From positions 21,018,001 to 21,082,000 of the forward strand of contig OZ234494.1 of the NCBI GenBank assembly GCA_965153455.1: 64,000 nucleotides of DNA, given 5' to 3'. This DNA comes from Sphagnum compactum (lineage: Eukaryota > Bryophyta > Sphagnopsida > Sphagnales). The notes under the pieces were generated by a model. The model made no database searches, was not told the DNA's origin, and saw only the letters and a program-made list of their open reading frames with translations. Positions 53,846 through 62,079 of the stretch are shown here, one piece after another; within the stretch, counting starts at the first letter, position 1, and the number at the start of each line of letters is the position of its first letter. The position numbers were made by a program, and so were the translations under genes.

Positions 53846-55768
53846 TTATTTCTTCTTTTTCTTCTTCTTGTCTGCTCCAAGAGGTTCACCACAAGGCTCC
53901 AGCTTCTGCTCAACCTTACACTCAAAGGGCATCATGCGTGTCTCCCAGAATGTGTCCTGAGTGATGTAGGTGGTGTGCACACGGCCCGTGATGTTGAACA
54001 TCAGGGTGGTGTTCTCAAGGTCCTTAGGGTATCGCCATGCCAGTGTATCACTGTACTCTGAGGCTGTGAATTGGACACCCCCATTGCTCCCAAAGGGCAG
54101 CACCAGCAGCGGATTCAATGGCACCCTCTTCCCAAACTGCCAGATTGATCTCTTCGCCTCTCCAATCATGGGGTTGAGACGTTCAAAGCCAGAGCCACGA
54201 AGGTTTGCCAATGTCCATGTAAAGCTGCCACCTCTGTCACCTTCCTCTGGGAGTTGTTCCATTTGCCAGGGCTTCCCTTCAATTTTTGACATGGTTGCCT
54301 TCCCAGCTGTAAGGCTCAATCCTCCTGCCGGTGCAGCTTTGATGTTTGCACGAACACCCACACGGACCTGCTCTGACACCCCAACCTTCACAGAAGTGTT
54401 TTGTGAGGAGCCTGTCATGGTGACAGAGGTTAACCCAGCATTGACAGGAACAATAGAGAGGTAGACTCTTGAAGGGAAGTGGCCTGTTCGTTTCTCTTCC
54501 CAGACTGAGTTGTCAACCGTGACACGCACATGGTTGATACCCACCATTAGCTCAATGAAATTTGGCTGAATGTCCACAGACATTCGGAACTGGACATTGA
54601 GTTTGGCAACCTGAGGAATCAAAGGCTGGACATAAGAATAGCGCCGCAGGCTCTGCCTCAGCTTCTCACTGTCATCCTGATATGAGCCCTCCATGTCCAT
54701 GAGGAGCACAGGCACATCCATGAGAATCTCCCAGAGTCCAAAGTGGGACCGTGCTTCACAGTGCCACAAAGACTCAACACTATCACTGACTGCATTTTTC
54801 TTCCCAGGCAAGCTGCTGTTAACCTTCCCTTTTTTACTCGAACGCCAAAGAATATACAGAATCTTATCACGGCCCTGTTTTGCTAACACCTTCATTGCCA
54901 GTTTCATGAAGTCATCATCAATCTGAGCTCTCACCCTCATGAGTTCTTGGACACGAGGATTCTCAAATCCAACTGCAGTGCTCTTAGCATCATTTGCCAT
55001 CACAATGTGCTCGTCACGCCGCAGCAGAAGCTCGCGGAAGATGGACACATGGGCACTGCCACCTGCAATGATGAGCAGGCGCCAGATGAAGTAGATGTGG
55101 TAACATAGCCTGGTGGCAATATGGATTGCTTCTTGGTCAGTCCTTGTGCCTCGGAGCTCCAGCTTCTCAGCCTGCAGCTTCAATTCTGCTGCAGGCAAAA
55201 GGCTCTTGAACCCCAAGATCAACTTCTGCCAGTCCTTTGTCAGGTTCACCTTCACAAAGGGGTAGCCATCATCCTTGCTTTTCACAAGCTCGTAGCCCAT
55301 CAATGCCATGGTTGAAATATTGAGTGGCTTCATAAGCTCTTGCACAATCTCTAATGATCCTATCTCCATTGCTTTGAGGACTGAAAAAGCCAGAAACCGA
55401 GGCATGAGCTCACTCATAGTAAGCTCAGCTAACCCCTTCCTCAAGATCTTGACAACATACAAGTTGCTTCCTTCCACTGCTTTCACAAGAGCATGCCCCA
55501 CTACATGGCCATCCTCAGGAGCTTGAATCTTGAGAATCTCTACCATTCGTCTCTGTCCTCGCTGATAAACTGTTTTCAAAAGCCTGTCGTTTGTAGACAA
55601 CTCTGCTGCATCTTGCCAGAGGGGTTTCAAGCTCGGAGACTTAATTTCAATGCCTGCAAAGTTGAGAACCTCGCTCACATCTGCATCATCGCCTGACTTT
55701 GCTGCCCCTCGCTCTGATTCTCGCAGTGCTTGGGCCAAGCTTGAGCTGCCAGGCCTAGACAACTCCAT
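53846..55768 (-). CDS. Uncharacterised family protein (copy B, minus-strand member), 640 aa, intact
   Basis: This is the only complete, unbroken member with a well-supported start: ATG at 55768 in AGGGATGGAG context, with an in-frame TGA upstream and no ATG between. Residues 1-55 are Ser/Ala-rich and polar. Residues about 60-147 form three helix pairs resembling worn ankyrin repeats (HALVKAVEGSNLYVVKILRK, SVLKAMEIGSLEIVQELMK). Residues 219-235 are a hydrophobic, aromatic stretch (RLCYHIYFIWRLLII) that might be a buried helix or membrane-contact segment. Then come SHFGLWEILM (341-350), VPVLLMDMEGSYQ (352-364), TGHFPSRVYLSIVPVNAG (428-445), a Gly/Ser/Thr-rich, probably beta-rich part (446-545) and WRYPKDLENTTLMFN (578-592). 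FWETRMMPFECKVEQKLEP is followed by GADKKKKKKK at the C-terminus. It is single-exon. No family name or function comes to mind. It faces the plus-strand paralog at 42422 across about 9.7 kb. Confidence 0.85.
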   Translation of the reverse strand: MELSRPGSSSLAQALRESERGAAKSGDDADVSEVLNFAGIEIKSPSLKPLWQDAAELSTNDRLLKTVYQRGQRRMVEILKIQAPEDGHVVGHALVKAVEGSNLYVVKILRKGLAELTMSELMPRFLAFSVLKAMEIGSLEIVQELMKPLNISTMALMGYELVKSKDDGYPFVKVNLTKDWQKLILGFKSLLPAAELKLQAEKLELRGTRTDQEAIHIATRLCYHIYFIWRLLIIAGGSAHVSIFRELLLRRDEHIVMANDAKSTAVGFENPRVQELMRVRAQIDDDFMKLAMKVLAKQGRDKILYILWRSSKKGKVNSSLPGKKNAVSDSVESLWHCEARSHFGLWEILMDVPVLLMDMEGSYQDDSEKLRQSLRRYSYVQPLIPQVAKLNVQFRMSVDIQPNFIELMVGINHVRVTVDNSVWEEKRTGHFPSRVYLSIVPVNAGLTSVTMTGSSQNTSVKVGVSEQVRVGVRANIKAAPAGGLSLTAGKATMSKIEGKPWQMEQLPEEGDRGGSFTWTLANLRGSGFERLNPMIGEAKRSIWQFGKRVPLNPLLVLPFGSNGGVQFTASEYSDTLAWRYPKDLENTTLMFNITGRVHTTYITQDTFWETRMMPFECKVEQKLEPCGEPLGADKKKKKKK

Positions 55769-57049
55769 CCCTAGTACTTGCTGCAGCTCGTGAGGGACAC
55801 AGCTGATGCCTCACTCATGTACTTTTTATCTACTACAACAGAGCTCAAACAAATCTCCTCCTCCAGAGAGCTTCAACTTCACACCTGTGTGCAATTGTTG
55901 GAACCTAACCTTTCTTCTTGCAAGTTTCTTCTTTGTCACAAAGGCCTCTCCAGCACCAAAAGCAACCCTACTTATGTAACAAGCCCACAAAGAAACAGGT
56001 GATCAATTTCAAAACATCAAAGCTCAAGGAACCTAGTCCAAAAAAGGTAGTTGTGAAGAAAAATTCAGCCTTGAGAATTCAGTGGAGCCTACAATTTCCA
56101 ACACAAATCATGAAGATCACTTGCCAAAGAAGATCAGAAGGTGATGATGGTCTGTTATATGGATGGCTAGACAAGAAGAGCAGAAGATGTTTCTAGAAAA
56201 GAGTGGTCAAGTTAACCCTTTGCTTTCCTCAAATGCTAAGCCTCTCTCTGGGTTCATATGGACAGCTCAACGCAATCTTTTACGGAGACTCTTTGAATCT
56301 CATTAGAGTTGGAAAGCTTGCAGAGTCCAGTGCAAACATATATGCAAATTTTTAGACCCTAAGCAAACACCAACTGGTGAACAAAACAACTTTCTGGGGA
56401 AAGATAGATGCTCCACTCCCAAGCACAAAACTTACTTATTCTTTCCACATCCAAAACTCTTACACATGCAAAAAACAAACACAAACCCAAGCACACAAGA
56501 TCAAAGGAATGGCGAAGCAAACACGATTACTTATTTCTTTCCACAACCAAAGCTCTTACATATGCAAGGAAAAAAAAAACCACAAACCCAAGCACGCAAG
56601 ATCAAAGGAATGGCGTAGCAAGCAAACCTTCAGTTGAAAACCTCTTGTCTCTTCTTTGACTAGTTCTAGTTGCACGTGGAAAAGACCAAAGCAGTCCAGA
56701 CACACTCCTTTGCCTCACCGTGTTGTGCTGCTGCCGCCGCTGCACTTCATTCCCGAAAACAAAAACCGGAGGCACCAAACACACCACCGAGTAGCAAACC
56801 TCTCCTTGACTTCGTCATATCATATCACAAGCATAATAGAAACACTCCAGATATCACCACACCAGATACAACCTCTCCGCACCACTTGCGACCAAAACAC
56901 AAGTCTTTGGGTCGCGAATCAAAACTACCGCGTGGGTCTTGAATTTGTGTAGAATCGTTTGCAAATTTCAACTCGATTTCTGTAGGAGTTCCTTCACAAT
57001 TTTATTTTTAAAAAAATTTCCCACTTGTTTTACATACATCCGGATCATT
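55769..57049. other. Upstream region of the intact minus-strand gene
   Basis: This probably holds the leader and promoter of the 53846-55768 gene, but I cannot point to a convincing TATA box. Open frames at 55918-56196, 56377-56637 and 56656-56952 (+) are antisense to that leader, lysine- or histidine-rich and partly made of a tandem repeat, so I do not call them. Confidence 0.4.
56431..56627. repeat. Two-unit tandem repeat, unit about 97 bp
   Basis: TTACTTAT(T)TCTTTCCACA.CCAAA.CTCTTACA.ATGCAA, an A/C-rich part, and CACAAACCCAAGCAC.CAAG followed by ATCAAAGGAATGGCG occur in 56431-56525 and again in 56527-56627. Confidence 0.85.
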
Positions 57050-57200
57050 TTTTTTGGTTTGTCGCCAAAGTGGGAATCGTTCCATAGGAAGATGTAGAAA
57101 AAAGTGAGGATCCTCATCCCTAAGAAGATTTAGCCACATTTGTCTATAAACCAGATATAAAGTACAATTCTTGAATCATATTTCTATGCTTTTGGTGATA
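57050..57200. repeat. Dispersed repeat fragment, partner of 39720-39860
   Basis: It carries GTCGCCAAAGTGGGAATCGT, GGAAGATGTAGAAAAAA, TCATCCCTAAGAAGATTTAGCC and ATAAACCAGATATAAAGT in the same order as the other copy. Confidence 0.65.
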
Positions 57201-58299
57201 ACAGGCTGAAAATCAAACTTGGGCTTCACATTGCTTCACACCACTGGTGACAATTAACTTTTTTTAAAAATATTTTCCCCCTTTTTCTTATGTCGTTCAC
57301 ATGTATGGTTTCTTCTAATAGTTCACCATTATTTATGCCAATCTCAAATTTAATTTAAATTAATATAAACATCATGGACAAATGAATAGACACATGTTAA
57401 TTTGTTTTTTCATATTCATGTTGGAGGGTGAATAAACTAGTTATTAAAAAAGTTAGTAGAAAAAAAGATAATTATTAGAAAAGGAGTGAGATAGTAGTTT
57501 ACTTGAAAAAAAAATGAGGCGCATATGAATTGCCTCTGAAATTGTCTAGGAAGGATCATATCGTAAAAATTGTTTTAAGAATAAATCAAAGATGACCATA
57601 TGATAGATTTGAAAGACATGACCCACGTATCAATTCTTTGAAATTTCTCGTCACAAAAATATAAAATATCTGATTTTTTTTTAATTAATTGAAAACCTCC
57701 AAAGTCACTTCATTTTCGATTTTTAATTTTTAATTTTGATTTTTGAGCAAAATTTCACCAATAGTAAGTAAAAAAGGCTGAAAAGTTTTTTTGCGTTTTG
57801 CTGCTTTCTCTCCTTTTCTTCCGCCACCTTTTTGGTGGAATCTCGTGAAGCTCGGTGGTGGGCCCCAGAATCGTCTGTCATGTGTGATTCCTGGGCGGAA
57901 TCTTCTTTGGATTGACTGCTATCAATTCCAAAAATGGATTCACCTTCTTTCCCTCTTTCGGCAGTACAGGAACGCGTACAACTTTTTCTTTTAACGTTGA
58001 CTTGATTGTACGTTGTACCAACCCACCTGAACTTTAAATCTAATTATTTTAATGATAACAAAATCGCCCCCATAAAAATTCCCCTCACCCCCCCCCCCCC
58101 CCCCCCCCCCCCACCCTCATAATTCATGCCCCTGCTATTAGCCTAAGTAGTAATTTTTTGGGGTAAAATTTTGTAAAAAATATTTTCAAAAAATATTATT
58201 CTGTTGGAAACTCCCTTATTTTTTGACCAAAAAATTGCCAAAAAACAACCCAAAAAATCGCCACAATTTCCTACAATATAAAATGGTGAATCAAATTTT
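57201..58299. other. AT-rich spacer with a long C-run; no gene seen
   Basis: The only open frame of note (57791-57994) is short and featureless. A short GC-richer patch at 57820-57920 has no clear meaning. The 25-base C-run is listed separately. Confidence 0.45.
58088..58112. repeat. Uninterrupted run of 25 cytosines
   Basis: Positions 58088-58112 are all C, flanked by CCCCTCA-type and ACCCTC-type text. The complementary G-run could fold into a quadruplex. Long C-runs are also prone to assembly and sequencing length error. Confidence 0.95.
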
Positions 58300-58395
58300 A
58301 TACTCTCATATTTTTAATGTCGCCAAATTTGGCTAAATATACTTATGGACTATCGCCACTTGTGCAACATCATGGAATTGAAAAAAAAAAACCAC
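58300..58395 (+). repeat. Copy of the dispersed palindromic-core repeat
   Basis: It contains CTCATATTTTTAATGTC, GCCAAATTTGGCTAAAT, TTATGGACTATCGCCACTTG and CATCATGGAATTG, then an A-run. The 12-base GCCAAATTTGGC at 58322-58333 is a perfect palindrome. Confidence 0.75.
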
Positions 58396-58529
58396 AGAGC
58401 CCTTAGCTAACAATGGTCATGAACACAATTAGGGGTAGACATTCTGCGTAGCCAATGAGATGAGGCAGCATAGACCTAAGAGGCCCATTTTGGGTGGATC
58501 CGATGATGTTTGTAATTTTTGTGGGTTTT

Positions 58530-58740
58530 GATGTTCCCAACGTGTTCCCACCAAATTCCCAATGGTTCTTCAAGATATTCTCATTATATTCTCACCAAGT
58601 TCCCAATGGTTCTTCCTAATGTTCTCGTTGTGTTCTCACCAAGTTCATAATCGTTGTTCTTCGTGATGTTCTCCATATGTACTTGCCAAGGTCTCAACAG
58701 TTCTTTCTAATGTTCTCAATGTATTTCCACTAGTGTTTTG
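58530..58740. repeat. Minisatellite of TTCTCACCAAGTTCCCAATG units
   Basis: Units of about 50-60 bases repeat: TTC(C/T)CA(C/A)CAA(A/G)TTCCCAATGG, then TTCTTC..(G/A)ATATTCTC or TTCTTCCTAATGTTCTC. Four to five degenerate units are readable. A further unit or two occurs at about 59490-59580 (CCACGAAGTTCTCAACG, ATTCTTTGTAATATTCTGAA). Confidence 0.75.
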
Positions 58741-61313
58741 ACTGGTTCCCCAGTTTAAGGAGTTCTAGAGGGGTTTTAGGGGTACCTGTCAGTTATGGTT
58801 CCTTACATTTTGTAACGGACTGGTCCTGGTTTGGTTCCAGTTCCTTTTTATTTCAAATATGGGACTTGGTTATGGTTTTAAAAAAATTTCAATGATTAAA
58901 TAACTTAGGGTTAGATTGTTTAAACTGATTCTAGGTAACTTTTGGCAAACTTCCAAAATATCAAAATGGACAATGCAAAAAAAAATGATGATCACAAGTT
59001 GAGTACACAACTCACCTAAAATCAATGCCAAGAGTTTGAAGAGGCACCCAAAATAAAGCTTGAAGTCAAGTTTCAATGGTGTCTTGTTTCTTGAGTGTGA
59101 AATTTTCAAACAAAACTTGAAGCACTTCACATTGGTAACTCATGGCATGTTTTTGAACACCAAAGTCACAAAGAAGCTTAAGCTTCTTTAATTTTTTTTA
59201 AAAAAAGCTTCATCTTCTTAAAAAAGCCAAAACTCCTTAAACCTTAAAACTAGAACTGAATTTTAAATGTTTTTTTATTTGGTTCTAGTCCTCGAATGAC
59301 TTTGGAATTGGACCTCGAGTCTGGTGCTGGTTACTTGCAATCCCATATAACCAGTGGTTGTTCCAATCCAGTTCCATAATCAATCCCCCTTATCTGGTTC
59401 CCGTTTCATAAAATGAGACCCAACTTGAACAAAATCAAGCTCGGACAACCAAGTCCACCTGGGTAACTGGCCAAGACTGGTTTCCACCAAGTTCTGGATC
59501 AGTCTTCACGATATTCATATTACATTCCCACGAAGTTCTCAACGATTCTTTGTAATATTCTGAATGCATCTCCTAAGTTATGTCCTTTATGATGGTACCT
59601 TATTCCATATCCTTTGCCTCTTCGTAACCTATAGGTATATAGTTAGATCAAAGGAAACCTAAAACTTTGAGTGGCGTCACAACCAGTCCATGTGAGTCCC
59701 ACATAATCCATTTGAAATTTTGCCCTTGGCATTAGGGAGGGAAAAAGGGGTGCCAAATACAGTAACCCTAGTACCTTGGCCAATTCGACACTAATTATAT
59801 TATTTAAGAATTGTTGAAAATTTCAAAAATTACTTCTTACAAATCAAAAAATTATTGTGAAGTATAATAGTGAATATTTAGGAACATTCCATTTGTTGAA
59901 ATGAAAATTTCAAAATTAATTAATTATTCAACGGACATGTGTTGAATTGGCCAAGTTACTATGGTGTTAGGGAAATTAGTTTCTACACACCCAAGGCCAA
60001 CTGGCCAGGGTGAACCAGCACCCGTGTTGGTACCTTCAGCTTTTTGAGTGAGACCTCTTACTGGCCCCATAAAGTCCAAAACTTGTTAGATTTGACGGTC
60101 AATTAGTCTAAGCACGAGATATTTGTAGAAATAATTTCAATGAATTTTGGGGTTTTTAACCATGGTACCCACGTGGGTGCTGGGTCACCCAAGGCCAATT
60201 CATATGAGTAGAAGAGGTTCAGCTTTTTTTAGTGTTTAGGGTGGTGACCAGTGTTTTTTTTTAAAAAAAAATTTAGTGAATTTTTGCAACCTGGCGACAG
60301 AAAAAAAGGGCTGGCGAATCCAACAAAGGGATTTTTGATATTTAAAAAAAAATTCGCCATATCTTGACCGAAAAAACTTAGAAGTCGCCAGATTTAAACA
60401 GTGTGTTCTTGTAGGTCGCCAGAACTAAGCAGGATTCCAAAAAAAGATCTACTAGTTCACCAGGACAGTCGTCATTTACTGCTCATTAATGCTGAGGATC
60501 CTAGCCAGTGCACCTACTTGAGGAATTTGAAAAAAAAAAACACTGGTGGTGACTCTTGAGAGGAGGGGAACTTGAAGGTTTCTTGGGTTTTGTTAGGGCT
60601 TTGACAAATTCCAAGTTAAACTTCCTTCAAGTCTCACTACGATTATCGATCATGATGATGCTGATGATGATTCTAGGATTGCAAGTTAAGAAAGAAAATA
60701 GCAAATGTTAACATCTTTCAACTTTGAGCTTTTTGGTCTCAAAGTGAAGACAGCTGTGATCGACTAGCCTAACTGTTGATGGCAAAATATGACCGACTTC
60801 TCCTACGATGCTTTTCAGATATATCTTCTTCTTTGTTTCTATTTCTTGTTTCTTGAAGTGTTCCTCTTGCCTTAAAGTTTGCCAGGTATTTTGTTTTCAG
60901 TGACAGCTTGTATGCATCCTAATCACAAATAGATGTTTATACTTAGGAGGCCTAAAAACATGCTTTCCATTTAAGTAACCCAACACCAGAAATAGCCCCT
61001 TTTTTGTATTCGGTCCAGAAAGGAAGGCTTTTCTTCGGTCTTCAAACAATGTTCATTATCATCTTCAAACAATTTTCATCATCATCATTCCTTTTGGAAT
61101 ACATCTATAGTGATTGGATATTGCTCCCAGTTACAAACAAAGGTAAAGAGGAAGTAGGTTTGGTTCATACAAGTTTAGGGCCGTGTCTGAACCACTCTTT
61201 CACTTGGCCAGGTTCAAATCCTTTAACTAGCTCACTAATTCATTTGCTAGTGCTCGTGTACCAGTATTTTCTCTTTCAACTTTGTGCTGTAATCGTGAGT
61301 CCATAAGTTGATT
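58741..61313. other. Repeat-rich spacer, no confident gene
   Basis: It holds AT-rich text with T/A runs and GGCGA/TCGCC-rich fragments at 60240-60560 that resemble the first part of the dispersed repeat at 12201. GTGAACCAGCACCCGTG lies at 60018. Frames at 58870-59130 (-) and 61004-61306 (+) have no recognisable features. Confidence 0.45.
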
Positions 61314-61480
61314 TAGCCAAATTTGGCTATAAACAAGGTATGAAAGTAAAAATTGTTTAAGCATCCCTCTATATACTGGATCCTGATGAAAAATCTGGTG
61401 ATCTTTTAAATCAAAAAATTGATGACCAAAACCCTGGAAAAAACACTCGCCAATTGGAAACAAAATTGCCAAAAAAACAG
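61314..61480 (-). repeat. Reverse-orientation copy of the dispersed repeat with the full palindrome
   Basis: The 16-base palindrome TAGCCAAATTTGGCTA at 61314-61329 is perfect. Read on the minus strand from 61480, the order is TTGGCGAGTG, CCAGGGTTTTGGTCA, ATTTTTCATCAGGATC, ACTTTCATACCTTG, TTATAGCCAAATTTGGC, as in the plus-strand copies at 9720-9985 and 12201-12482. Confidence 0.75.
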
Positions 61481-62079
61481 ATAACACTCTCTTGTACCCT
61501 TCACAGATGAATTGTTAGAATGACAGATGGGCACCAAGTTTGATTAAGTGACATCTGCCTTCTACCCAAAGAAATCCAGGCATTTGAAATTTGATGTCAT
61601 TCCTATGCTATTCCCAATGTAAGTGCACACCAAAATTAAATAAGTTTCCCATGAAAATTGAAGATTGGGAAAAAGCAGAGGGGGTGGCCAAGAGGTTGGC
61701 ACTGGTTGTTGGTTGCCCAACTTACTTTATGGCTCAGCAAGAAGTGATTGAAAACCCACCCAAGAGCTTCAATGGATGAGATATGAGTAGCAATGCCCTC
61801 ATCCCGCTTCTCTGAAATGTGGTGTTAAAGGACCTGTTGCTAGAAAGCTGACAACACAAATGCAGCTAGATTATTGTTTGAAAATTATGGAAACAGTTCT
61901 CAATGATCTCAAGTGCATTGGAGACCCAATTGGACATCAGAACATATGTACAAACATTGAAAATTGAAAATTTGAGGGTGGAGCCACATTGTTACATATC
62001 CCAATTGTCACAATTGTCAATATATATGGGAGAATATTTGAAGATGTACATGACCATCTTGTATCGGCAATCTTGCTCT
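61481..62079. other. 3' flank of the XH-domain gene; no separate gene called
   Basis: Frames at 61591-61779 and 61903-62304 run opposite to the XH gene. The second overlaps its last exon and is its shadow. The first (EDWEKAEGVAKRLALVVG, then a Met-Ala stretch) is short and isolated. Part of this stretch is likely the 3' untranslated region of the XH gene. Confidence 0.4.

Larger units (their letters stand above)
41450..54538 (+). repeat. Segmental duplication, copy B (main collinear part)
   Basis: It is the right-hand partner of 22140-34833. It includes a roughly 290-base insertion near 45965-46255, a local 140-base tandem duplication at 44751-45020 and about 650 extra bases at 51196-51847 compared with copy A. 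The minus-strand gene continues intact past the copy A breakpoint to 55768. Confidence 0.9.
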
